Assembly: GCF_014705655.1 (NCBI RefSeq)
Contig: NZ_JACXIY010000036.1
Span: 1 to 64,000, forward strand
Direction of reading: 5' to 3'
Length of the DNA: 64,000 bases
DNA from: Paenibacillus arenilitoris
GTDB taxonomy: Bacteria > Bacillota > Bacilli > Paenibacillales > Paenibacillaceae
The notes beneath the pieces were generated by a model. That model made no database searches and was not told where the DNA came from. It worked only from the letters and a program-made list of their open reading frames with translations. Each line of letters begins with the position of its first letter. Position 1 is the stretch's first letter. A program made the position numbers and the translations under genes. This document shows, in pieces, positions 8,566 through 16,030 of this stretch.

Positions 8566-9400
8566 AGGGCTGGATGCGCTTATTCCATCGCTTTCTGTGA
8601 ATGATGACGATAAAGTAATCGAGATTTCATTATCACAGCTAAGACCGAATCCATATCAGCCAAGGAAAACGTTCGATGAGGAATCCATTAAGGAATTGGC
8701 GGAATCGATTAAGCAGCATGGCGTCATTCAACCGATTATTGTTCGAACCGTATTAAAGGGGTACGAAATTATAGCGGGGGAAAGACGCTTCCGCGCATCC
8801 CAGTTCTGCGGCAATACGACGATTCCGGCGGTCGTCAGATCGTTCACGGATCAGCAGGTTATGGAAATCGCTCTGATTGAGAATCTTCAGCGCGAGGATT
8901 TGAACGCCATTGAAGTGGCGGTTGCTTACCAGGCACTGATTGATAAGTTCAAGCTAACGCAAGAAGAGTTATCGATGAAGGTCGGCAAATCCCGCTCGCA
9001 TATTGCTAATTTTGTCAGACTGCTATCGCTTCCGGCGGAAATTAAAGACAATGTTTCACGTGGAACAATTTCGATGGGTCATGCGAGAGCGTTGGTCGGC
9101 ATTAAGGACGTGAAGGTGCAGAAGGAGTTTGCCGATCAGACGGTGGCGTTGGAGTGGAGCGTCCGCGAATTGGAAGAGGCGATTCAAAAGCTGGATTCGA
9201 AGCAGCAGCCGGAAGAAAAAACGAAGCCAAAGCAGAAAAAGCGGGATCCTTATATCGATCATCTCGAAGAAACGCTGCGCGAACGATTTAAAACGACGGT
9301 AAAAATTAAACAGCAGAAGGATAAAGGGAAAATCGAGCTGCAATATTACAGTAAACAGGATTTGGAGAGATTGCTGGAATTGCTCCAATATATGGCTTAA
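8546..9400 (+). CDS. spo0J: Chromosome partitioning protein Spo0J (ParB)
   Basis: CTP-dependent DNA clamp that loads at parS and recruits SMC. The 284-aa product starts MSKRLGRGLDALIP, a short segment typical of the Soj-stimulating N-terminus. It has the ParB boxes RPNPYQPRKTFDE and GERRFRAS (the CTP-binding motif), and a HTH with KVGKSRSHIANFVRLL around residues 145-160. The C-terminal dimerisation domain is preceded by a lysine-rich linker. A parS site lies inside the gene at 9052-9067, as in Bacillus subtilis. The ATG lies within the last codons of soj. Confidence 0.97.
   Translation: MSKRLGRGLDALIPSLSVNDDDKVIEISLSQLRPNPYQPRKTFDEESIKELAESIKQHGVIQPIIVRTVLKGYEIIAGERRFRASQFCGNTTIPAVVRSFTDQQVMEIALIENLQREDLNAIEVAVAYQALIDKFKLTQEELSMKVGKSRSHIANFVRLLSLPAEIKDNVSRGTISMGHARALVGIKDVKVQKEFADQTVALEWSVRELEEAIQKLDSKQQPEEKTKPKQKKRDPYIDHLEETLRERFKTTVKIKQQKDKGKIELQYYSKQDLERLLELLQYMA
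9052..9067 (-). promoter_or_regulatory. parS site 2, inside spo0J
   Basis: TGTTTCACGTGGAACA is the exact reverse complement of the site at 6160, and therefore also a full match to the parS consensus. It is embedded in the coding sequence for NVSRGTI of Spo0J. Confidence 0.92.
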
Positions 9401-9420
9401 TCGCATTCGATTCATACCTG

Positions 9421-9484
9421 AACAATGGCATACCCGACGTTGTAATCTTTCGGTTGAAGGATTAAACTAAGGTATGCCATTGTT
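9421..9484 (+). repeat. Nested inverted repeats between spo0J and the PLP-enzyme gene
   Basis: A perfect 14-bp inverted repeat, AACAATGGCATACC (9421-9434) and GGTATGCCATTGTT (9471-9484), encloses a second hairpin with arms TAATCTTT (9442-9449) and AAGGATTA (9456-9463, one G-T pair). No T run follows, so this is not a classical terminator. It lies between the spo0J stop and the next ribosome binding site. Confidence 0.6.
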
Positions 9485-9524
9485 ATGTGGAACAACGATA
9501 GAGAGGGTAAGGTGGATGAATCAA

Positions 9525-10688
9525 ATGGAGAAATCTACGATATATTTGGATCATGCGGCAACCTCTTGGCCGAAGCCTCCGGCCGTAACGGAAGCGGTTA
9601 TGCAGGCGATGCTGAACGATGCGGCCAATCCCGGACGGGGCAGTCACGCCATGGCCGTACGGGCTAGCCGAATTCTCTTTGATGCCAGAAAGCAGCTTGG
9701 CAAGTTGTTTAATATAAAAAACCCGAATGACATTGCGTTCGCCTCGAATACGACGATGGCGCTCAACCAAGCGATCAAAGGCTGGCTAAAGTCAGGCGAT
9801 CATGTCATCGCGACATCCGTCGAACATAACTCCGTTCGGCGTCCGCTGTATGCGTTGGAGCAAAAGATTGGTATTCAGGTTACTTATATAGAAGCGGATG
9901 AACGCGGCAATATTAAACTTGACGACGTCGCCAAAGCCATTCGGCCAAACACGACGCTCGTTATCGTTAACCATAGCTCGAACTTGCTCGGGACCATAAT
10001 GCCGGTGGCGGATATTGCGGAAATGACGAAAAAATACGGCATTAAGCTTCTCGTCGACGCAGCGCAAAGCGCAGGCATATTGCCGATTGACGTTAAAGCG
10101 ATGGGCATCGACATGCTTGCTTTTCCGGGGCATAAAGGTTTGCTTGGTCCACAGGGCACAGGAGGCCTGTACATCGATCCGGAGCTGGAGCTGGAGCCGT
10201 TGCTGCACGGCGGCACGGGGAGCCAGTCCGAGGCGCTGGAGCAGCCTCGCGTACGTCCGGACCGCTATGAGGCCGGGACGCAGAATACGCCCGGAATCGC
10301 AGGTCTGCGAATGGGCGTTCAGCATGTATGGAACGAGTCCGTTCAGAGCATCCATGCGAAGGAATGGTCATTATCGCAGCGGCTGATGGAAGGGCTGCAG
10401 CGGATACCGGGTATCAGGCTGCTTGGCCCCGCGCTTGGGGAACAGCGGACGGGCATCGTCGCATTCGATGCGGAGGGAATCGATCCGTCGGAGCTTTCGT
10501 TTATTTTGGACCAGCATTATAACATCGCGGTACGCGCGGGCTTTCATTGTACGCCGCTCGCGCATGCTTGCGCGGGAACGTCCGCGACGGGAGCCGTCCG
10601 CGCAAGCGTAGGCATCTATACGACGGAAGCGGAAGTGGATGCGCTCGCCGATGCCATGCAGGAAATAACTTCGCAATATCGGGCATAG
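9525..10688 (+). CDS. PLP-dependent aminotransferase class V, cysteine desulfurase-like
   Basis: Fold-type I PLP enzyme related to cysteine desulfurases (the group often named am_tr_V_EF2568). The 387-aa product starts MEKSTIYLDHAATSWPKP and shows the PLP lysine in FPGHKGLLGPQGTG and a C-terminal cysteine in AGFHCTPLAHACAGT, the position of the desulfurase catalytic Cys. Several ATGs are possible: 9474, 9516 and 9525. 9525 is chosen because AAGGTGG ends ten bases before it and relatives begin with Y-L-D-N/H-A-A-T close to the start. Whether it delivers sulfur or acts on another amino acid cannot be told from sequence. Confidence 0.85.
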   Translation: MEKSTIYLDHAATSWPKPPAVTEAVMQAMLNDAANPGRGSHAMAVRASRILFDARKQLGKLFNIKNPNDIAFASNTTMALNQAIKGWLKSGDHVIATSVEHNSVRRPLYALEQKIGIQVTYIEADERGNIKLDDVAKAIRPNTTLVIVNHSSNLLGTIMPVADIAEMTKKYGIKLLVDAAQSAGILPIDVKAMGIDMLAFPGHKGLLGPQGTGGLYIDPELELEPLLHGGTGSQSEALEQPRVRPDRYEAGTQNTPGIAGLRMGVQHVWNESVQSIHAKEWSLSQRLMEGLQRIPGIRLLGPALGEQRTGIVAFDAEGIDPSELSFILDQHYNIAVRAGFHCTPLAHACAGTSATGAVRASVGIYTTEAEVDALADAMQEITSQYRA

Positions 10689-10715
10689 CCATCAAATGGG
10701 GGCGGATTAACAACA

Positions 10716-11198
10716 ATGGAAGACTGGACAACAAATCCGATGAATGCAGTCACGGTGGTTTTGGTTCTGCTTGTCATCATTTTAATCATTTGGATTGCGG
10801 TCGTCGGCGGACGGCTCAAAAAATTAAGAAAGCAATATACGGCAGTTATGGGGAATACGGGTGTTACGAATCTGGAAGAAGTCATCATCGACATGAAGGA
10901 AAGCATAGCCGAGCAGAAGCAAAGGTCCGAACGTCTGCAAGCGCAGCTTAACGGTATCCAGCAGGTTGTCCCTCTAAAAAAAGGAAAGCTCGGCATTCAT
11001 CGTTATAATGCTTTCGCCGATCAAGGAAGCGATCTCAGCTTCACGCTCGCGATCATCAATGAAGAGAGCGACGGAGCGGTCATTACGAGCATTCATAGCA
11101 GGGAAAACTCGTATGTGTACGCCAAGCCGATCGCAAAAGGCGAATCCGCCTACCCGTTAACGCCGGAAGAGCGAAAGGCGATTGCAGAAGCGAAGTGA
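10716..11198 (+). CDS. DUF4446 family membrane-anchored protein
   Basis: Unknown function. The 160-aa product has one N-terminal membrane helix (about residues 10-29, VTVVLVLLVIILIIWIAVVGG), a predicted coiled segment (about 33-85, KLRKQYTAVMGN...EEVIIDMKESIAEQ) and a C-terminal beta-rich domain with KLGIHRYNAFADQGSDLSF, the DUF4446 hallmark. The family is usually found near soj-spo0J in spore formers, as here. It lies 27 bases after the PLP-enzyme gene and is probably cotranscribed. It converges on yyaC. Confidence 0.85.
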   Translation: MEDWTTNPMNAVTVVLVLLVIILIIWIAVVGGRLKKLRKQYTAVMGNTGVTNLEEVIIDMKESIAEQKQRSERLQAQLNGIQQVVPLKKGKLGIHRYNAFADQGSDLSFTLAIINEESDGAVITSIHSRENSYVYAKPIAKGESAYPLTPEERKAIAEAK

Positions 11199-11226
11199 CG
11201 GCGGTCGCTTTGAGGGGAATAATCAT

Positions 11227-11832
11227 TTAGCCGTTATCGGCGGCTGCGGTCTGCTCGCGAGCGCTTAAGAGCTGAGCATGATTCGTAATTGCCGTAAACA
11301 AGCTTAACGAGATAATATCGGCCATCTTCATCACCAGGTGAAGGCGGGTGTTTTGCAGCACGAAATATTCCATGAAGCCTCCGACGTTTACGATGCCTGT
11401 CAGATGGATATCGCCGACAGGGGGCAGTTCTTTATTAACGCCTGCGCCGGGGCGGACCGGGCCCATGCCGAGCTGAATGCAACCGACGCTCGATACTTGG
11501 CCGAGGCAGGCGTCGATTCCGATGACGAACGGCTTGTGGAAGCTTCGGTTGATTTCCTGCAGCGTATCGTCCAAATTCATGGCATGAACGGGTTCCTCTA
11601 ACGTGCCGAACAAGGTAAAATGAGAGCTGCGGTACTTCGTAAGCGAGGTGCCGATGAGCGGTCCCAGCGCGTCACCGGTGGAGCGGTCGGTTCCTACGCA
11701 AACGATAACGATCGGCCGATTGTCGGATAATTCCTCGAGCATGACCGTTAACCGATTGACAAGGATACCGATCACGTTAGCGGTCGTGTACGGTACCTTT
11801 AACGACGAGTCCTTCATAAATGGTAGCTTCAT
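11227..11832 (-). CDS. yyaC: Spore protease-like protein YyaC
   Basis: Protein of the Gpr-related YyaC family, found only in endospore formers; the biochemical role is unclear. The 201-aa product has the family core VCVGTDRSTGDALGPLIG, followed by FGTLEEPVHAMNL and IGIDACLG. The ATG at 11832 is preceded by GGAGGG on the minus strand; the upstream 16 codons of the open frame are not considered coding. It is one of the few minus-strand genes in this section, facing DUF4446 and divergent from the DUF3343 gene. Confidence 0.88.
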   Translation of the reverse strand: MKLPFMKDSSLKVPYTTANVIGILVNRLTVMLEELSDNRPIVIVCVGTDRSTGDALGPLIGTSLTKYRSSHFTLFGTLEEPVHAMNLDDTLQEINRSFHKPFVIGIDACLGQVSSVGCIQLGMGPVRPGAGVNKELPPVGDIHLTGIVNVGGFMEYFVLQNTRLHLVMKMADIISLSLFTAITNHAQLLSAREQTAAADNG

Positions 11833-11851
11833 AGAATCCCTCCGATATGCC

Positions 11852-11880
11852 GATATGTTACTAGTATATGGATGGGTCAA
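11852..11880 (-). promoter_or_regulatory. Candidate promoter for yyaC
   Basis: Read on the minus strand: TTGACC (11880-11875), 17 bases, then CATATC (11857-11852). The spacing fits a sigma-A-like promoter, but yyaC would be expected to have a forespore promoter, so the sigma factor is uncertain. Confidence 0.3.
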
Positions 11881-11943
11881 CCATTTTATACGTCACATAG
11901 TTTATAGGATGATTGATTAGCGAAAGGTTTGGAGGATGGGCTT

Positions 11944-12183
11944 ATGTTAATTGCATTTGACTCGACGCAGCAGGCGCTGCGGGCCGAGATGCTGCTCGAA
12001 TACGCCGAGGTCGATATCGATATTTGCCCGACGCCTAAGGAGATAACGGCCGGCTGCGCGCTGTCCATTCAATTCCCCGAAGAAAGCCTTGACGTGGTGA
12101 AGGACGTCATCGACCAGGAAAATGTCGAAATCAGGGGCATCTTTCAAGCCGCGGAATCGGGATACAAACAAATTGAGGTATAA
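11944..12183 (+). CDS. DUF3343 family protein
   Basis: Small protein of the putative Se/S carrier-like family (DUF3343), 79 aa, function not known in this setting. The motif CPTPKEITAGCALSI, with two cysteines at about residues 28 and 37, is the family signature. The ATG at 11944 has GGAGG eight bases upstream; a TTG at 11929 would place the start inside that ribosome binding site. It precedes the mechanosensitive channel gene by 33 bases. Confidence 0.8.
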   Translation: MLIAFDSTQQALRAEMLLEYAEVDIDICPTPKEITAGCALSIQFPEESLDVVKDVIDQENVEIRGIFQAAESGYKQIEV

Positions 12184-12216
12184 CGAGCACCGCAACCGGA
12201 AGAAGGAGGAGCATCG

Positions 12217-13101
12217 ATGTCAATCAACGAGATGTACGAATCGTCGGCAGGCTGGCTGACCGATCAGGATGTATGGCAGAGTATCGCCAATGCCGCCATT
12301 CGCGTAGCCGTTATTTTAATCGTAAGCAAAGTGGTCGTATGGATTATACATAAAACGATTAACCGTGCGGTTCTGGAACGGGAGAGCAAGCGCTTATCCA
12401 GTCAGGCGAGGCGAATGACGACGCTGGGCAAGCTAATGAAAAACGTTGCCTCTTATGTGATTTATTTTATTGCGGCGATGCTTGTCCTGTCCGAGTTCGG
12501 CATCGATTTGGGCCCTCTGCTCGCAGGGGCGGGCGTACTGGGGCTCGCGATCGGCTTTGGCGCGCAAAGTTTGGTGAAGGACATCATAACCGGCTTTTTT
12601 ATCGTCCTGGAGGATCAATTCGCCGTAGGCGACGTGATCCAGACGGGGCAATTCAAAGGGACGGTCGAGATGATCGGGCTGCGCACGACGAAAATCCAAA
12701 GCTGGACCGGCGAGATGCATATTATACCGAACGGCATGATTAACGAGCTGACGAATTTCTCCCTTAACAATTCGCTTGCCGTCGTGGATATTTCGATTGC
12801 CTTCGAGGAAGAGGTCGACCGCGCGATCGAAGTGATCCGGCATACGATGATCGGCATGCAAGATCCGGATCTTATCGCTTCCCCGCAGGTGCTCGGCATA
12901 CAAGCAATCGCTCCGACCGGAGTGACGATCCGGGTCATCGCCGAGTGCAAGCCGAACACGCATCCGGTTGTGGCGCGCAAGTTGAATATGGAGATCAAGA
13001 AAGCGCTGGACGCGAACGGCATCGAAATTCCGTATCCAAGAATGGTTACCTATCAGCGAAATGAAAAGGGAGGGGTTACGGATGGAACGAAAACAGTTTG
13101 A
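12217..13101 (+). CDS. Small-conductance mechanosensitive channel (MscS family)
   Basis: MscS-type channel expected to release solutes on hypo-osmotic shock. The 294-aa product has three membrane helices. The pore-lining third one is clear (LLAGAGVLGLAIGFGAQSL, about residues 103-121), followed by the beta domain with DQFAVGDVI and the cytoplasmic vestibule (PNGMINELTNFS). AAGAAGGAGG precedes the ATG. The last 20 bases overlap the DUF951 gene. It resembles the YkuT/YfkC group of Bacillus. Confidence 0.92.
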   Translation: MSINEMYESSAGWLTDQDVWQSIANAAIRVAVILIVSKVVVWIIHKTINRAVLERESKRLSSQARRMTTLGKLMKNVASYVIYFIAAMLVLSEFGIDLGPLLAGAGVLGLAIGFGAQSLVKDIITGFFIVLEDQFAVGDVIQTGQFKGTVEMIGLRTTKIQSWTGEMHIIPNGMINELTNFSLNNSLAVVDISIAFEEEVDRAIEVIRHTMIGMQDPDLIASPQVLGIQAIAPTGVTIRVIAECKPNTHPVVARKLNMEIKKALDANGIEIPYPRMVTYQRNEKGGVTDGTKTV

Positions 13102-13300
13102 GCTGGGCGATATCGTGCAGATGAAGAAGCAGCATCCTTGCGGCTCCAATGAGATGGAGATTATACGGATGGGGATGGATATCCGCATCAAATGCGTCGG
13201 CTGCAAGCACAGCGTCCTCATTCCGAGAGCCAAGTTCGAGAAAAACATGAAGAAGGTGCTTCGATCGAAAGCGGCCGAAGAGGGAGCGGCGGATGCTTGA
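13082..13300 (+). CDS. DUF951 family small protein
   Basis: 72-aa protein of the DUF951 family (YyzM in Bacillus), role unknown. The fold is visible in ELGDIVQMKKQHPCGSNEMEIIRMGMDI and in the zinc-knuckle-like pair of cysteines (CVGC) near residue 41, with an earlier Cys at HPCG. The ATG at 13082 follows AAGGGAGGG by eight bases and lies inside the end of the channel gene, so translation is probably coupled. The arrangement mscS-DUF951 is common in this family of organisms. Confidence 0.85.
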   Translation: MERKQFELGDIVQMKKQHPCGSNEMEIIRMGMDIRIKCVGCKHSVLIPRAKFEKNMKKVLRSKAAEEGAADA

Positions 13301-13325
13301 ATCTGCGATATAATAAAAATTGGAC

Positions 13326-13357
13326 TTGCATCTGATCGGCCTTTATGATAATATAAT
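13326..13357 (+). promoter_or_regulatory. Candidate tRNA promoter
   Basis: A perfect TATAAT at 13352-13357 lies 10 bases before the mature tRNA. The nearest -35-like box, TTGCAT at 13326-13331, is 20 bases away, longer than ideal. GATAAT at 13347 would give 15. Confidence 0.45.
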
Positions 13358-13367
13358 TTTTGTGTCC

Positions 13368-13458
13368 GGAGAGGTACCCAAGAGGCCCAAGGGGGCTGAC
13401 TCGAAATCAGCTAGGCGTGTCAAAGCGTGCGTGGGTTCGAATCCCACCTTCTCCGCCA
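13368..13458 (+). tRNA. tRNA-Ser (anticodon CGA)
   Basis: A complete class II tRNA of 91 nt including an encoded CCA. Acceptor stem GGAGAGG pairs with CTTCTCC. The anticodon stem GCTGA / TCAGC encloses loop CTCGAAA, giving anticodon CGA (reads UCG). A long variable arm (TAGGCGTGTCAAAGCGTGC) and the T arm GTGGG-TTCGAAT-CCCAC follow, as expected for serine. A terminator follows at 13475. Confidence 0.95.
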
Positions 13459-13474
13459 TTCATATAACAGTCAA

Positions 13475-13499
13475 GCGATCCGCGAATGGATCGTTTTTT
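13475..13499 (+). terminator. Terminator after tRNA-Ser
   Basis: Stem GCGATCC / GGATCGT (13475-13481 with 13488-13494) with a 6-nt loop, running into six T. Confidence 0.75.
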
Positions 13500-13537
13500 A
13501 TTTTGACCAATCTACATAAAAGGGGGCTGCCCGTACC

Positions 13538-13999
13538 ATGAGTACGCCAAAGCTGCCGCTAACCGATGCCGAGCGCAAGGCGATGAGAGCAAGCAAAATC
13601 AAGCTGGCCGATCTTGCAGGCTATAATGTCGACCAGCTAGGTGTGAGTTTGCAAATTTCAACAGAAAGGGCGAAACTGCTGCTTGCGCTTGCCCGGTTCC
13701 AGAGCATACCTTCCCTCGGTCCGAAGCTCGCTTGGCATTTGACCGAGCTGGGCTTTTACTCGCTTGAAGACATCAAGGCAGGGGGAGAGACCGGCGCGCA
13801 GCTTGTCGAGCGTCTGGAGAAGCTTCAAGGCGTCTGGATGGATCCTTGCGTGGAGGATGTGATGCGGCTTGCCGTGCATCATGCCCATCATCCGGGGAGC
13901 GGGAAGCAGTGGTGGGATTTTACCGCCGAACGCAAAAGTTACAGAGAGAAGCACGGCTATCCCGCCGACCGGCCCGCCAAAGCCTGGCATGAAGCTTAA
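13538..13999 (+). CDS. Helix-hairpin-helix protein, pathogenicity-locus Cdd1-like
   Basis: 153-aa cytoplasmic protein of the Cdd1/'pathogenicity locus' HhH family; the biological role is unknown and the family name does not imply virulence. The HhH element is LALARFQSIPSLGPKLAWHL at about residues 49-68, and the C-terminus carries the family motif QWWDFTAERK. AAAGGGGG lies about 13 bases before the ATG. It stands alone between the tRNA terminator and its own terminator. Confidence 0.8.
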   Translation: MSTPKLPLTDAERKAMRASKIKLADLAGYNVDQLGVSLQISTERAKLLLALARFQSIPSLGPKLAWHLTELGFYSLEDIKAGGETGAQLVERLEKLQGVWMDPCVEDVMRLAVHHAHHPGSGKQWWDFTAERKSYREKHGYPADRPAKAWHEA

Positions 14000-14015
14000 A
14001 ATGAGGCAAAGAAGA

Positions 14016-14040
14016 AAGAGGACTCTTCGCGAGTCCTCTT
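14016..14040 (+). terminator. Strong hairpin after the HhH gene
   Basis: Perfect 10-bp stem AAGAGGACTC / GAGTCCTCTT with loop TTCGC. The downstream side is CTTG with few T, so release is likely but not textbook. The A-rich 5' flank gives some T content for the opposite strand as well. Confidence 0.6.
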
Positions 14041-14383
14041 CTTGACGGTGATTGATGGTTGAGTCGATCAATTCTCACTTCAAGCATGCGAAAGCTTGGA
14101 GCTACATTTACGCGAATGGACCATTCAGCAATTGCTTCAGTACATCCATTGGAGCATGATCGTACGTTTCCCGCCTTAACGGATAACGTACGAACGCTCG
14201 GAATGCGCGTGTGTTACAGACAGGAGTCTTTGGCACAACCCTCCGCTTCATTTATACCGAGTGGACGAAATCCTCACCGAGTTCCTATCACCAACAGGTT
14301 CAATGGAACCACACCTCTCTTGCACCGTCGATCATTAGAATGGCACATGTCGCATTCGAATATTCACGAACATTTACAAAAGC
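14041..14383. other. Gene-free stretch rich in inverted repeats
   Basis: No recognisable protein on either strand. Open frames here have no family resemblance. Clear palindromes are present: CGTACGTT / AACGTACG (14161-14168 with 14185-14192) with an inner CCG / CGG; GGTTC-AATG-GAACC near 14298; and GAATGG-A-CCATTC near 14114. This could be a structured RNA, a decayed element or both. See findings. Confidence 0.4.
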
Positions 14384-14566
14384 TTAATGGCCCATCCGTT
14401 TCCATCTTCGTTCATGGTTCGTCGTCTCGGGGAAACGCTCGCCTCGCTTCAGCGTCACCTTCTTCGGATTCTCGATCCCCATATGAAACGAATTGTCGCC
14501 GGTCTCGATGTATACGCCGTCGTTCGGGGCTCTGTCGCCGGCAACGAACTTTGTCCATTCGCCCAT
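14384..14566 (-). CDS. yjzC: YjzC family small protein
   Basis: 60-aa protein matching the YjzC family of Bacillales, function unknown. Visible family features are FVAGDRAPNDGVYIE near the start and LKRGERFPETTNHERRW near the end. The frame opens eight codons earlier, but the ATG at 14566 is preceded by CTGGAGG on the minus strand and gives the usual length. It is transcribed against its neighbours. No clear promoter was seen between it and the divergent rpsF promoter. Confidence 0.8.
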   Translation of the reverse strand: MGEWTKFVAGDRAPNDGVYIETGDNSFHMGIENPKKVTLKRGERFPETTNHERRWKRMGH

Positions 14567-14703
14567 TCCAATCGCCTCCAGCTTGATCATTTGGTTCGAA
14601 CGAACGCGAATTCGCAGTCGTCCGGAGCTTTAGTATTCGCAGCTGAGTGCCGTTGCATAATTAGCAGATTCCGGCTGCCTGGCTGAAACTTGAGGATTCA
14701 CGC

Positions 14704-14732
14704 TTGTCATGGGCGATTGGATTTGATATAGT
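14704..14732 (+). promoter_or_regulatory. Sigma-A promoter of rpsF-ssb-rpsR
   Basis: TTGTCA (14704-14709), exactly 17 bases, TATAGT (14727-14732). One of the best promoters in the window; transcription would start around 14739. Confidence 0.75.
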
Positions 14733-14740
14733 ATAAAGAT

Positions 14741-14795
14741 GCGAGCATACGCTCGTTCCTTGCTCCATTTATGGGGCCGTTAGTCCAAAAGGAGG
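14741..14795 (+). promoter_or_regulatory. Possible S6:S18 autoregulatory leader
   Basis: The leader has a small hairpin GAGC-ATAC-GCTC. A second structure follows, in which CTCCA (14763-14767) pairs with TGGGG (14772-14776) and CCTT (14758-14761) pairs with AAGG (14789-14792) of the ribosome binding site, leaving CCG (14777-14779) bulged. A bulged CCG beside a short helix is the known mark of the S6:S18 binding site in rpsF leaders. Reading is by eye; no covariance support was computed. Confidence 0.45.
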
Positions 14796-14804
14796 TGAAA
14801 CCCT

Positions 14805-15089
14805 ATGCGCAAATATGAAGTGATGTACATCATTCGCCCGGACGTTGATCAAGAGAACGTTCAAGCGATCGTTGATAAGTTCAACGGCATTATCTCCAAT
14901 GGCGGAGAGGTCACGAAGACTGATGTGATCGGCAAACGCCGTCTTGCGTATGAGATCAACAAGCTTCGCGACGGGTACTTCGTACTGGTACAGTTCAACG
15001 CGACTTCCGAAGTCGTGAACGAGCTCGACCGGATCATGAAGATCTCGGATGAAGTCATCCGTACGTTGATCGTAAGAGACGTTGCTTAG
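14805..15089 (+). CDS. rpsF: 30S ribosomal protein S6
   Basis: Ribosomal protein S6, which binds 16S rRNA as a heterodimer with S18. The 94-aa product has the family start MRKYEVMYIIRPD and the conserved GKRRLAYEINKLRDGYFVLVQF. AAGGAGGTG lies about eight bases before the ATG. First gene of the rpsF-ssb-rpsR operon. Confidence 0.98.
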   Translation: MRKYEVMYIIRPDVDQENVQAIVDKFNGIISNGGEVTKTDVIGKRRLAYEINKLRDGYFVLVQFNATSEVVNELDRIMKISDEVIRTLIVRDVA

Positions 15090-15125
15090 TCCGCGCAAGA
15101 TCGTTCGATTGGGAGGTCGGTAACG

Positions 15126-15650
15126 ATGTTGAATCGTGTTATATTGATTGGTAGATTGACGAGAGACCCCGAGCTTCGCTATACGCCTGCAGGCGTAGCG
15201 GTTACGCAATTCACGATCGCGGTAGATCGCCCGTTCACGAGCGGCCAAGGCGAACGCGAAGCGGATTTCATTCCGGTCGTAACCTGGCGCCAGCTTGCCG
15301 AGACCTGTGCCAACTACTTGCGCAAAGGCCGTTTGACGGCGGTGGAAGGACGCATTCAGGTGCGTAACTACGAGAACAACGAAGGCAAGCGCGTCTACGT
15401 GACGGAAGTCATTGCCGATAACGTACGTTTCTTGGAGTCCAACCGCGAAGGCGGCGCGGCGCGCGAAGAAGGCGGAAGCAGCAATTACGGCTCTAGCGGC
15501 GCAAGCGGCGGAGGAGGAAACTCCGGCGGCGGTAACGCTTCTTATGGAGGCGGGAACCGGTCTAACAATAACTCGCGGAATGACAGCCGTGATCCGTTCC
15601 AGGATGACGGACGCCCAATTGATATTTCGGAAGATGATTTACCGTTTTAA
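15126..15650 (+). CDS. ssb: Single-stranded DNA-binding protein
   Basis: Essential SSB that coats single-stranded DNA during replication and repair. The 174-aa product has the OB fold at about residues 1-105 (MLNRVILIGRLTRDPELRYTP, FTIAVDR), a Gly/Asn/Ser-rich flexible linker, and the acidic protein-interaction tail ending DISEDDLPF. GGGAGGT precedes the ATG. It lies between the S6 and S18 genes, the standard order. Confidence 0.98.
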   Translation: MLNRVILIGRLTRDPELRYTPAGVAVTQFTIAVDRPFTSGQGEREADFIPVVTWRQLAETCANYLRKGRLTAVEGRIQVRNYENNEGKRVYVTEVIADNVRFLESNREGGAAREEGGSSNYGSSGASGGGGNSGGGNASYGGGNRSNNNSRNDSRDPFQDDGRPIDISEDDLPF

Positions 15651-15677
15651 CATTATCAACGATTGGAGGATACGACC

Positions 15678-15962
15678 ATGGCTTTCAAGCAAAGAGAGAA
15701 CGGCGGCGACGAGCGTCCGGAGCGCAAGTTCAGCGGACGTAAAGGCGGTCGCAACAAGCGCCGTAAAGTTTGTTTCTTCACCGTTAACAAAATTACTCAC
15801 ATTGACTATAAAGACACGGACCTGCTGAAGAAGTTCATCAGCGAGCGCGGCAAAATTTTGCCTCGCCGCGTGACGGGCACAAGCGCGAAATACCAACGCT
15901 TGCTGACGATCGCGATCAAACGTTCGCGTCAAATCGCCTTGCTTCCTTACACGACGGAATAG
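15678..15962 (+). CDS. rpsR: 30S ribosomal protein S18
   Basis: Ribosomal protein S18, partner of S6 in the small-subunit platform. The 94-aa product has a basic N-terminal extension (FSGRKGGRNKRRKVCFF) and the conserved core YKDTDLLKKFISERGKILPRRVTGTSAKYQRLLTIAIKR (read as two parts), with the family Cys. The frame opens with a TTG at 15663 inside the GGAGG; the ATG at 15678 is the real start. A strong terminator follows. Confidence 0.97.
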   Translation: MAFKQRENGGDERPERKFSGRKGGRNKRRKVCFFTVNKITHIDYKDTDLLKKFISERGKILPRRVTGTSAKYQRLLTIAIKRSRQIALLPYTTE

Positions 15963-15985
15963 TCGACAGGCAGCGACATAACAAG

Positions 15986-16014
15986 AAAGAGCCCTTAACC
16001 GGGCTCTTTTTTTT
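15986..16014 (+). terminator. Terminator of rpsF-ssb-rpsR
   Basis: AAAGAGCCC / GGGCTCTTT (15986-15994 with 16001-16009) with a 6-nt loop and a run of eight T. Confidence 0.92.
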
Positions 16015-16030
16015 GTTTTATATTTCATCG

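Noticed and set aside
14059..14586. A 175-aa plus-strand open frame
   Set aside because: It runs through the palindromes and then antisense to yjzC; no recognisable product and no ribosome binding site.
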